A stretch of DNA of 11,305 bases, taken from NCBI GenBank assembly GCA_027451785.1, contig DAIDIS010000253.1:1-11305 (forward strand), in the 5' to 3' direction. The position numbers and the translations under genes are program-made. Shown here in pieces: positions 1 through 6,605 of this stretch; within the stretch, counting starts at the first letter, position 1; every line of letters starts with the position of its first letter. The notes beneath the pieces were generated by a model, which saw nothing but the letters and a program-made list of their open reading frames with translations, ran no database searches and was not told the origin of the DNA. Source of the DNA: Acidimicrobiales bacterium. GTDB taxonomy: Bacteria; Actinomycetota; Acidimicrobiia; Acidimicrobiales; JAKAVM01.

Positions 1-62
1 ACTACGGCAACAGCAAGAAGAAGGGCCCGGAGCCAATTCTGCTCACTGCCGCTAGGCTTTGA
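1..62 (+). CDS. C-terminal tail of an upstream gene (5' truncated)
   Basis: A reading frame is open from position 3 to a TGA at 60-62 and encodes about 19 residues, with a basic Lys-Lys-Lys-Gly-Pro stretch and a short hydrophobic end. Most third codon positions are G or C, as in the neighbouring genes, and a GC-rich hairpin follows 13 nt after the stop, which fits the end of a gene. The product cannot be recognised from so few residues. A second frame from position 1 stays open to 153 and cannot be excluded, but it reads through the hairpin and has no recognisable features. Confidence 0.35.
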   Translation, partial: YGNSKKKGPEPILLTAARL

Positions 63-75
63 TGTGGGTTCTTTC

Positions 76-99
76 CCAGGCCGGGGATCCGGAGGCTGG
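76..99 (+). terminator. GC-rich hairpin, possible terminator of the upstream gene
   Basis: CCAG (76-79) pairs with CTGG (96-99) and CCGG (81-84) with CCGG (89-92), around a GGAT loop and a small asymmetric internal loop. It lies just downstream of the TGA at 62. No T-tract follows, so this is at best a non-canonical terminator of the kind often seen in actinobacteria. Confidence 0.3.
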
Positions 100-149
100 A
101 TGCTCATATTCCTCTATCGTATTAGTCTACGGGGCTTTAACCTACGCAG

Positions 150-155
150 TTGACA
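150..155 (+). promoter_or_regulatory. Consensus -35-like hexamer TTGACA ahead of the CPBP gene
   Basis: A perfect TTGACA occurs 105 nt before the preferred ATG at 255, in the only sizeable non-coding gap ahead of the five-gene run, where a promoter is expected. At a 16-18 nt spacing there is no good TATAAT-like box (the 17-nt position reads TCAGCA). This is therefore a weak prediction. Confidence 0.22.
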
Positions 156-239
156 GGCCATTCCCTCTTGAATCAGCAAGTCGTCGCCTGAAGGTGGTCC
201 TAGAGAGCATGCCCAGCACCTAATCTAGTTGAAGTGAAC

Positions 240-244
240 GAGGG
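240..244 (+). promoter_or_regulatory. Shine-Dalgarno-like GAGGG that favours ATG 255
   Basis: GAGGG at 240-244 lies 10 nt before the ATG at 255. The alternative GTG at 234 has no purine-rich stretch at a useful distance: the preceding bases read CTAATCTAGTTGAA. This is the reason for preferring the shorter start of the CPBP protein. Confidence 0.4.
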
Positions 245-254
245 TCCAAACGCC

Positions 255-1037
255 ATGGCGGAACCATCACCCGGTGAGCCGGAAGAAAACAATCCGTTGG
301 ATGATAATGGGATAGCCGACCCTCGCTCCGTAAAGTACAAGGTCACATCGATCATCCTGGGAATCGTCGCTGGGTTTATCCTTTCCAGCCTCTTTACGTT
401 TATTGCTGCCGAGCTGGAATATGGCTCTATAAGAAAGCTCGCAGGCGCAACATCGTTGAGCCCTCCGGTAACGATAGCGAGCTTGTTGGGACTCTGGGCC
501 GGTCTTTTGGTGGCCGTTATGCACGAGCGGGACTCACGAGGTACCGGTAGCCTCGTCCGGGATTTCGGATTTAAGTTTCGCTGGAAAACCGACTTGCCGC
601 TGGGAGTTGCCGTTGGGTTGGGTTCTCAGATTGTTTTACTTCCGTTGATCTACCTTCCATTCCAATTGAATGACCCGCATTTCGACACCAAGCTATCCAA
701 ACCTGCTCGGGAGCTGGTTGGTTCGGCACAAGGATTCAACCTCCTGCTGATCGGGATTTTCGTGGCGATTGGTGCACCTTTGGTCGAAGAGCTGTTCTTT
801 CGGGGCCTTATGCTTCGCTCACTCGATGCCTACATTGGGCCAATCGGTGGAATCGCCATCTCGGCAGTGGTATTCGGGCTCTTGCACGCAGAAACAATCC
901 AGCTTCTCGGACTCGTTATTTTCGGGGCGATCCAGGCGTTTATGGCACTCAAACTAAATAGGTTGGGAGCCGGAATCATCAGCCACGCGACCTTCAATGG
1001 AATAGCCGTTATCTCCCTAGCGATAGTGGGGCATTGA
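255..1037 (+). CDS. CPBP family intramembrane metalloprotease (Abi/CAAX protease-like)
   Basis: This is a polytopic membrane protein of about 260 residues with the three CPBP signature motifs. Counting from ATG 255 these are EELFFR (Glu178, Glu179, Arg183), FGLLH (Phe207, His211) and HATFN (His244, Asn248). Together they form the intramembrane metal site of the Rce1/CAAX-protease-like (Abi) superfamily. A hydrophilic, acidic, Pro/Glu-rich N-terminus of about 25 residues precedes the first membrane segment. Bacterial members have been linked to peptide maturation, bacteriocin immunity and protein processing, but the substrate here cannot be told from sequence. An in-frame GTG at 234 would add 7 residues but lacks a Shine-Dalgarno sequence. 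The stop overlaps a TTG start of the next gene by 4 nt (ATTGA), suggesting translational coupling to the glycosyltransferase-like protein. The family call is firm and the function is open. Confidence 0.9.
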   Translation: MAEPSPGEPEENNPLDDNGIADPRSVKYKVTSIILGIVAGFILSSLFTFIAAELEYGSIRKLAGATSLSPPVTIASLLGLWAGLLVAVMHERDSRGTGSLVRDFGFKFRWKTDLPLGVAVGLGSQIVLLPLIYLPFQLNDPHFDTKLSKPARELVGSAQGFNLLLIGIFVAIGAPLVEELFFRGLMLRSLDAYIGPIGGIAISAVVFGLLHAETIQLLGLVIFGAIQAFMALKLNRLGAGIISHATFNGIAVISLAIVGH

Positions 1038-3688
1038 CGCGACCTTGGTTGCCGTCACGGGAAGCAGGCATTGAAGTGAGCTCTGATATCGAGACCCCGG
1101 GGATGCCGTCCAACAATGAGGCGGAGAGTCCGGAGACCTTAGAGGCTTCGAAGACACCGGAAATCTCTGGCGAGGATGAAGCGAACGCAAATTTGCCGGA
1201 ACGCGATTCCTCCGAAAGAATCGTGCCGACTCCACTTCCAGCGGGACCATTAGGCCGTTTCCAGGCTTCATTCAGCTTGGGTAGCTTGGCCACACTCATC
1301 GCTGTTGCCGGCTCGGTAATTTTTATATTTCTCCAGCTCCACCCGAGTCTATTGTTCTCTGGAACATTGGAGGCCGGGGGCGACACAGGGGCACACGTCG
1401 CATTGCCTGCTTACATGAAGGCCCACCTGCTGCCTCACCTGAGACTCACCGGCTGGAGTCCCGAATGGTACGACGGTTACCCGATCTTTACCTTCTATTT
1501 CCCGCTTCCCAGCTTCATAATTGTCATCTTCAGTTATGTCTTCTCGTACGCGGTAGCTTTCAAGCTGGGCACCGTTCTTGGATTGCTTGTAATGCCTGTG
1601 GCGGGATGGGCCTTGGGGAAGCTCGCCGGGGCCAGGGGACCGGTGCCTGCATGTTTGGCACTGGGTACGGTGCCGTTCGTTTTCGAGCAGTCATTCACCA
1701 TCGACGGAGGCAATATCGCCTCGACCATGGCCGGCGAGTACTCATTTGCACTCAGCCTCGCCTTGGCCCTCGTTGCCATCGGGCTGATTGCAAGGGGATT
1801 GATTCCTAGGAAGCATGCTGTGTTGGTCGCAGTGCTTGCTGTATGTGTCCTCCTTTGCCACGTTCTGCCCTTCTTCTTCTTGGCGATAGCTGCGGGGCTT
1901 CTGTTGATGCTGAATTTCAGCTGGCGCTCCCTGCGATGGGCCGCGGTGGCCGGGGTGACAACTGTTGGGCTGGCAGCCTTCTGGTTGCTTCCGTTCGTCG
2001 CATATAACAAGTACTCGTCTTCGATGGGTTGGCAGCAGGTTAGGACCTTCGTATCGAGCCTCTTTCCCGGAGAGGCAAACGCCAAAACGTTGATGTACGG
2101 CTTCTATCCCTCTCATAGCGAATTGACGCCATTCCTATGGATGGCCCTTTTCGGTGCGGTGGTCTCAGTCGTCCTGAGTCTCTGGCCCAACGCGCCTTAC
2201 AAATCGGCTCACAAGGTCGGGGTTGTCTTGTTCTTGACCGCGATTTTGAGTGCCCTGGCTTTCATTTTTGCCCCTCAGAGCGCCGTATATAACGCTCGCG
2301 CGCTTCCTTTCTGGTTCATCTCGGTCTATCTGTTGGCCGCTATTGGTGTAGGTGAGGCAGGGTATATGGTGGCTTGGCTCTGGAGGCGAAGCAGGGTCGG
2401 GCGTTACGTTGCTTGGTGGTGGACGGCCGACCGGGGCGAAGAGCCGTCCTTGGATCGATACCCGGATCGGCGCTGGAATCCGGGCAGTGTTGCTCTACCG
2501 ATTGTGGGTGTGATCACATGCCTGGTTTACGTGTCACTTCCGCTGGGTCTTCTCCCGCAAAGCTTGGCAAAGCACCTTGAAAAGCCGACTACGAAGTCGA
2601 GCTTCATCCCGGGCTGGGTGGACTGGAACCTTTCCGGCTATCAGGCGAAGGCCTCCTGGCCCGAGTACCACTCGATCGTCGACACAATGTGGGGATTCGC
2701 CCGCCAAAATGGCTGCGGCCGGGCAATGTGGGAATACGAAGCTCAGCAAAACCGCTTCGGTACGCCGGAAGCTCTGATGCTCCTGCCCTACTGGACAAAT
2801 GGTTGCGTCGACTCAATGGAAGGTCTCCTCTTCGAATCGTCTGCCACAACGCCGTATCATTTCCTGAATCAGTCGGAACTTTCTACCGGACCTTCGGATG
2901 CAATGGCGGGGCTCCCATACGCTGGGCTGGACGTACCTCTAGGAATCCAGCATCTACAGATGCTGGGCGTTAAGTACTTCATGGCATTTTCGCCCGCCGT
3001 GGTCGAACAAGCCGACCTAGATCCGACGCTGGTTCCGCTGGGAACATCCGGTCCCTGGTCATTTACCTACGACGGGAGCAACCTTGAGCGGACTTGGCAC
3101 TTCTACCTGATCAAGTCCTCGACGCCGGTTGTACCGCTTTCGAACGAACCGCTTGTGGTTCAAAAGAACTTTTCTCAAGCAAGCTGGCAATCTATGGCGG
3201 TTGACTGGTACCAGGACCCCGCCGCCTTTCCGGTTTTCTTAACTGATGCCGGATTGCGATCGTGGCCGCACGTTAAATTAGCTGGACAGGACATAGCTCC
3301 CAACTTGGGAAACCTTCCAGCGAGGGGACTCCCGCCAGTAAAAGTCAGCAATATCCGCCAAACGAATTCGTCGATCAGCTTCGATGTCAGTCGAACGGGA
3401 GTTCCCGTCCTTGTGAGGATCTCCTACTTCCCGGATTGGCATGCGTCGGGGGCGAAAGGGCCCTTCCGAGCTACGCCCAACCTCATGATCGTTGTACCGA
3501 CGTCGAAGCACGTAGATCTAGTATATGGCCCAGCGGGAATTGACCTCCTTGGTGATGCCATGACCCTAGTTACGCTCGTAGTCCTTGTCGGGTCCGTTAT
3601 TGTGGCTTGGCTTAGGCGGCAGAATAGCGACTTCGCAAGTTCAGTCTCTTCCCTGCCCGGCAGACTACGTACCTTCGGACGGGCTTAG
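1034..3688 (+). CDS. Large polytopic membrane protein, 'PTPS-related' / GT-C-like family (putative glycosyltransferase)
   Basis: The protein has 884 residues. An acidic, low-complexity, probably cytoplasmic N-terminus (about 1-75) precedes a first membrane helix (about 83-108). An outside loop then carries GGDTGAHVA, with Asp117 and His121, followed by WSPEWYDGYP (141-150). A block of many membrane helices spans about 150-510, with MAGEYSF at 232-238. A soluble, presumably external region (about 515-835) has Cys561 and Cys591 as a possible disulfide and a YfhO-like FPDWHASG segment (799-806). One last helix lies at about 838-860. The layout matches proteins annotated '6-pyruvoyl-tetrahydropterin synthase-related', a name that appears to be historical: there is no sign of PTPS chemistry. 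An early-loop Asp and many helices are typical of GT-C glycosyltransferases using polyprenyl-phosphate sugars, so Asp117 is a candidate catalytic base (inference). The TTG at 1034 overlaps the previous stop but has a poor ribosome site; GTG 1076, after GCAGG, is an alternative start giving 870 residues. Confidence 0.82.
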   Translation: MTRPWLPSREAGIEVSSDIETPGMPSNNEAESPETLEASKTPEISGEDEANANLPERDSSERIVPTPLPAGPLGRFQASFSLGSLATLIAVAGSVIFIFLQLHPSLLFSGTLEAGGDTGAHVALPAYMKAHLLPHLRLTGWSPEWYDGYPIFTFYFPLPSFIIVIFSYVFSYAVAFKLGTVLGLLVMPVAGWALGKLAGARGPVPACLALGTVPFVFEQSFTIDGGNIASTMAGEYSFALSLALALVAIGLIARGLIPRKHAVLVAVLAVCVLLCHVLPFFFLAIAAGLLLMLNFSWRSLRWAAVAGVTTVGLAAFWLLPFVAYNKYSSSMGWQQVRTFVSSLFPGEANAKTLMYGFYPSHSELTPFLWMALFGAVVSVVLSLWPNAPYKSAHKVGVVLFLTAILSALAFIFAPQSAVYNARALPFWFISVYLLAAIGVGEAGYMVAWLWRRSRVGRYVAWWWTADRGEEPSLDRYPDRRWNPGSVALPIVGVITCLVYVSLPLGLLPQSLAKHLEKPTTKSSFIPGWVDWNLSGYQAKASWPEYHSIVDTMWGFARQNGCGRAMWEYEAQQNRFGTPEALMLLPYWTNGCVDSMEGLLFESSATTPYHFLNQSELSTGPSDAMAGLPYAGLDVPLGIQHLQMLGVKYFMAFSPAVVEQADLDPTLVPLGTSGPWSFTYDGSNLERTWHFYLIKSSTPVVPLSNEPLVVQKNFSQASWQSMAVDWYQDPAAFPVFLTDAGLRSWPHVKLAGQDIAPNLGNLPARGLPPVKVSNIRQTNSSISFDVSRTGVPVLVRISYFPDWHASGAKGPFRATPNLMIVVPTSKHVDLVYGPAGIDLLGDAMTLVTLVVLVGSVIVAWLRRQNSDFASSVSSLPGRLRTFGRA

Positions 3689-3723
3689 TCGTCCGCGAAA
3701 AGGTCATATAGGCTCTGGCCTGC

Positions 3724-5142
3724 ATGACTACTAATGAATCCTCACCCACCTCACCCGAAAGCCTCCTGAATGCGATATTCAAGGCCTACGACATCAGGGG
3801 TGTTGTCCCAGAGCAGTTCTCCGAGGAGCTGGCCGAAGCGATCGGGTTTGGCTTTGCGAAATTGGTCCTTCAAGAGGGAAGGTCGAACAGAGTACTTGTG
3901 GCGAGGGATATGCGCGAGTCTGGTGTTTCGTTGCAGGCAGCGCTGATCAGGGGCGTAACCGGTCTGGGGCTTGATGTTGTCGAACTGGGCCTAGCGTCAA
4001 CCGATATGGCTTACTTTGCCTCCGGAAGTTTCGACGCACCGGCGGCAATGTTTACCGCATCGCACAATCCAGCTAAGTACAACGGCATCAAGATGTGCTT
4101 GTCAGGTGCTCGGCCAATCGGCGAGGAGAGCGGACTGCGTGCGATCAAGAATTACGCCGCCGATTATTTGTCAGCCGGGAAGGTTTCGGAGGGCGTAAAC
4201 GCCAAGGGTTCTGCTGGAAACGTCGAATCGGCCGACGTACTGGAGCAATTCGCCAGCCACGTCAGGTCGTTCGTCGAGGTGGAAACCTTAAACGGTTTGA
4301 AGGTGGTAGCAGACACGGCCAATGGAATGGGCGGACTGGTGGTCCCGAAGGTTTTCGAGAAAATTGATTGCGAGCTTACGATCATTTTTCCGGAGCTCGA
4401 TGGGAACTTCCCGAATCACCCGGCGGATCCGATTCAGCCCGAAAACTTGGAGATGTTGATAAAGACTGTGGTGGAGCGAGGCGCGGACGTTGGATTGGCA
4501 TTCGACGGAGACGCCGACCGAGTGTTTCTGGTTGACGAGTTGGGCGTTCCGTTGGATGGTTCGTTGACTACGGCAATGGTCGCAAAGTCAATTCTTGAAA
4601 AGCACCCCGGATCTACGGTGCTCTACAACCTGATCTGCTCTAAGACTGTCCGGGAGGTCATCGAGGAAAATGGTGGCAACGGCATACGAACCAGGGTGGG
4701 GCACTCATTCATCAAGAAGCTTATGGCTGAGACGGGAGCAGTTTTCGGAGGGGAGCACTCCGGACATTATTACTTCAAGGAGAACTACAGAGCCGACTCT
4801 GGCCTGATCGCGGCGCTCGTGGTTCTGGAGATGATCGCGGTTTCGGGTAAGCCTCTTTCTGAGCTCCGCAAGCCATTCGAGCGATATGTGGCATCGGGCG
4901 AGATAAACACTGAAGTTCCTAACCCGAATGCGGCAATCGATAAAGTTGAGAATTGGGCGCTTGCTCAGGAGGGCCTAGTATCCCACGACCGCTTGGATGG
5001 ACTCACCGCAGATTTCGGTCAGTGGTGGTTCAATCTTCGGCCTTCCAACACGGAACCCCTGCTGAGGTTGAATGCTGAAGCTGCAGACCGCAGCCAATGC
5101 GACGAGAAGGTCGCATTAATTTCGAGCCTATTCTCCGAGTGA
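3724..5142 (+). CDS. manB: Phosphomannomutase / phosphoglucomutase
   Basis: This 472-residue alpha-D-phosphohexomutase interconverts mannose-6-P and mannose-1-P, and probably glucose-6-P and glucose-1-P, in the cytoplasm. All four active-site blocks are visible: the catalytic phosphoserine loop TASHNP (111-116, Ser113), the Mg2+ loop DGDADR (261-266), the sugar-specificity loop GEHSGH (343-348), and the phosphate-binding loop RPSNTEP (439-445). The N-terminal AYDIRG (21-26) is also typical. Length is normal for the PMM/PGM subfamily. The GEHSGH loop is shared by dual-specificity enzymes, so preference for mannose over glucose is inferred mainly from the phosphomannose isomerase gene nearby. 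The gene starts 35 nt after the membrane-protein gene without an evident terminator and its stop overlaps a GTG start of the Trm112-like gene. The ribosome site is weak (TAGG, 11 nt upstream). Confidence 0.95.
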   Translation: MTTNESSPTSPESLLNAIFKAYDIRGVVPEQFSEELAEAIGFGFAKLVLQEGRSNRVLVARDMRESGVSLQAALIRGVTGLGLDVVELGLASTDMAYFASGSFDAPAAMFTASHNPAKYNGIKMCLSGARPIGEESGLRAIKNYAADYLSAGKVSEGVNAKGSAGNVESADVLEQFASHVRSFVEVETLNGLKVVADTANGMGGLVVPKVFEKIDCELTIIFPELDGNFPNHPADPIQPENLEMLIKTVVERGADVGLAFDGDADRVFLVDELGVPLDGSLTTAMVAKSILEKHPGSTVLYNLICSKTVREVIEENGGNGIRTRVGHSFIKKLMAETGAVFGGEHSGHYYFKENYRADSGLIAALVVLEMIAVSGKPLSELRKPFERYVASGEINTEVPNPNAAIDKVENWALAQEGLVSHDRLDGLTADFGQWWFNLRPSNTEPLLRLNAEAADRSQCDEKVALISSLFSE

Positions 5143-5408
5143 GCGATCCAAATCCGGTATTTAATGGTCGGATGCCCTTAGATCCCCTTCTGGTGGAAGT
5201 TCTTGCCTGTCCTGACGACAAGGGCCCTCTCGTATACGTGGAGGGCGAAGAGGTTCTACTCAATCCCAGGTTGCGGAGGCTCTACAGGATTGAGTCAGGA
5301 ATACCTGTCATGCTCGTGGACGAATCCGAAATCGTAAGCGTTGGCGAGAGCGAGCGCCTCCTTGCGAAGGCTTCTCAGTCATCAGGTAGAACTCAAGGGG
5401 GAAATTAG
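5139..5408 (+). CDS. Trm112-like small protein (single-cysteine form)
   Basis: This is a small protein whose core (PLDPLLVEVLACPDDKGPL, then YRIESGIPVMLVDE) is the Trm112/UPF0434 fold. Trm112 proteins act as partners or stabilisers of methyltransferases; in bacteria the role is mostly unknown. Canonical zinc-binding versions carry Cys-Pro-x-Cys plus further cysteines, but here only one Cys remains (CPDDKG), so a zinc site is unlikely. Three starts are possible: ATG 5097 (inside manB), GTG 5139 (GTGA overlap with the manB stop) and ATG 5172. ATG 5172 would begin MPLDP, exactly where family members usually begin. None has a strong Shine-Dalgarno sequence. GTG 5139 is reported for the coupled junction, with ATG 5172 nearly as likely. 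The TAG stop is followed directly by the next gene's GTG. Confidence 0.8.
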   Translation: MSDPNPVFNGRMPLDPLLVEVLACPDDKGPLVYVEGEEVLLNPRLRRLYRIESGIPVMLVDESEIVSVGESERLLAKASQSSGRTQGGN

Positions 5409-6443
5409 GTGACCGGCAGCAGGACAGACTCACTCCGGATGTTCGAGGCCACCTTCGGCCTGCCCGAGCAGCTGGAAAGCGCAGCGAAGATTGCGGAACA
5501 GGCAGAGGGGTTGCCGGCGCACGACGGTATCGAGAACGTAGTGATTGTCGGCATGGGGGGAAGTGGGATGGTGGGCGACGTGCTCCAGGCCACAGCCTCC
5601 CCATTCATGGCTGTCCCACTCCATACGGTGAAGTCTTATGGGCTTCCGGCCTTCGTAGGCGAAGGCTCGCTCGTAATAGCGATCTCGTTTTCGGGAAACA
5701 CGGAAGAGACGCTCGAAGCGGTTTCAGAGGCCCACGAAGACGGAGCTTCAATTGTCGCTATAACTTCCGGTGGAGCGATGGCTGAATTGGTTGGTTCCTG
5801 GGGAGAAACCGTAATCGCCCTTCCGTCTGGAATCCCGCAGCCCAGGGCAGGAATCGGGGCTATGACGGTGCCAGCTCTCTTGATTCTCGAAAAGGTTGGT
5901 CTGTTTCCGGGGGCGTCGGCTTGGATTGAAGAGACGATAAAGTTGCTGGGAAAGCGCCGGGACATCCTCTCGGATGAAAGTGGCCCGGCGGCGAAGGTTG
6001 CCGAGGTTATCGGCCGGACGATTCCCTTGATTTATGGCCCGGAGGATATTGGGGCCGCGGCAGCGCTCAGGTGGAAGAACCAAATCAACGAGAATGCCAA
6101 GTGTCCTGCATACTGGGGAAGCATTCCCGAGATCTGCCATAACGAACTGGCGGGATGGGGTCAGCATGGAGATTTGACCCGTCAGGCGATCACTCTGGTG
6201 AACCTGCGGCACGACGAGGAACATCCGCAGGTCTCAAGGAGAATCGAAATCGTCACTGAAATGATGAACGAAGTCGTTTCCGGAATCGTTGAGATCAAGG
6301 CCGAAGGTGACGGAGAGCTGGCGCAGCTTTTTGACTTGATGATGTTCGGCGACTTTGTCTCTTTGTTCATGGCATTCCAGGCCGGCATCGACCCAGGACC
6401 TATCCCTATCCTCGACGAGATGAAAGAGCGGCTCCGGGGCTGA
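5409..6443 (+). CDS. Bifunctional phosphoglucose/phosphomannose isomerase (SIS family)
   Basis: This 344-residue enzyme interconverts fructose-6-P with glucose-6-P and mannose-6-P. It has two SIS domains. The first shows VIVGMGGSGMVGD (45-57), the phosphate-binding ISFSGNTEE (92-100), and PRAGIG (145-150) with the family's conserved Arg146. In the second, NENAK (227-231) supplies Glu228 and CHNE (243-246) supplies His244. That 16-residue spacing equals that of the catalytic Glu and His described for the Pyrobaculum PGI/PMI enzyme. The C-terminal PIPILDEMKERL is also characteristic. Length is normal. The GTG start directly abuts the preceding TAG and has a good ribosome site, AAGGGGG at 5395-5401, 7 nt upstream. 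Together with manB it forms a two-step route from fructose-6-P to mannose-1-P. Confidence 0.92.
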   Translation: MTGSRTDSLRMFEATFGLPEQLESAAKIAEQAEGLPAHDGIENVVIVGMGGSGMVGDVLQATASPFMAVPLHTVKSYGLPAFVGEGSLVIAISFSGNTEETLEAVSEAHEDGASIVAITSGGAMAELVGSWGETVIALPSGIPQPRAGIGAMTVPALLILEKVGLFPGASAWIEETIKLLGKRRDILSDESGPAAKVAEVIGRTIPLIYGPEDIGAAAALRWKNQINENAKCPAYWGSIPEICHNELAGWGQHGDLTRQAITLVNLRHDEEHPQVSRRIEIVTEMMNEVVSGIVEIKAEGDGELAQLFDLMMFGDFVSLFMAFQAGIDPGPIPILDEMKERLRG

Positions 6444-6453
6444 TTGGATCAGC
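6439..6453 (+). other. Small hairpin over the isomerase stop codon
   Basis: GCTGAT (6439-6444) and ATCAGC (6448-6453) form a perfect 6-bp stem with a TGG loop that includes the TGA stop at 6441-6443. No T-tract follows, so termination here is uncertain. The motif CTGATTG recurs at 6585-6591 just before the sahH ribosome site, so ATCAG (6448-6452) could alternatively pair there. Confidence 0.3.
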
Positions 6454-6469
6454 ATGCAGTCCAGAACAC

Positions 6470-6475
6470 TATGAT
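6470..6475 (+). promoter_or_regulatory. Possible -10 box (TATGAT) for sahH
   Basis: TATGAT matches five of the six TATAAT positions and lies in the non-coding gap before sahH. A start point near 6482 would give a leader of roughly 120 nt. The -35 region is poor: TTGGAT at 6444-6449 is 20 nt away, and the 17-nt position reads GATCAG. Low confidence. Confidence 0.3.
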
Positions 6476-6605
6476 TCAGCGGAAGCACTAAGGGCCCAGC
6501 TGTAACGGTGAGGTTCTCTCACCGCAACGCGCCTTTCGGGCTCCCAGGGGAAGTAGCGGGACCTCGAAACTAACCAATAAGAAACTGATTGCAAGGACGG
6601 TTGTT
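6476..6605 (+). other. Candidate structured 5' leader of sahH
   Basis: This non-coding stretch contains a perfect 7-bp hairpin, CGGTGAG (6506-6512) with CTCACCG (6518-6524) and a GTTCT loop. Around it are complementary short segments: CAGC 6478-6481 with GCTG 6499-6502, AAGG 6490-6493 with CCTT 6532-6535, and TCCC 6542-6545 with GGGA 6558-6561. It ends in an unstructured A-rich stretch and the ribosome site AAGGAC (6593-6598). I could not match it to the SAH, SAM-I, SAM-II or SAM-IV riboswitch consensus from memory. It may be a regulatory leader or simply an untranslated region. Confidence 0.3.

Noticed and set aside
1..153. Frame 1 reading open to position 153 as the end of the upstream gene
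   Set aside because: It runs through a GC-rich hairpin and gives an Arg/Gly-rich product without recognisable features. The frame ending at 62 is the more natural gene end, though this is not certain.
1534..2085. Minus-strand open frame of 183 codons inside the large membrane-protein gene
   Set aside because: It lies antisense to clear transmembrane coding sequence, has no family resemblance, and is not separated from the sense gene by any signal.
3676..3695. CGGAC/GTCCG inverted arms around the stop of the membrane-protein gene as a terminator
   Set aside because: The stem has only 5 bp with a 10-nt loop and no T-tract, and the next gene begins 35 nt later in what looks like the same operon.
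5097..5138. Upstream ATG 5097 as the start of the Trm112-like protein
   Set aside because: It would add residues translated from inside manB that have no family counterpart and has no ribosome site. The start codons at 5139 and 5172 fit the family length better.
6444..6605. Assignment of the sahH leader to a named SAH or SAM riboswitch
   Set aside because: The conserved cores I remember for these classes are not present, so only an unnamed candidate leader is reported.
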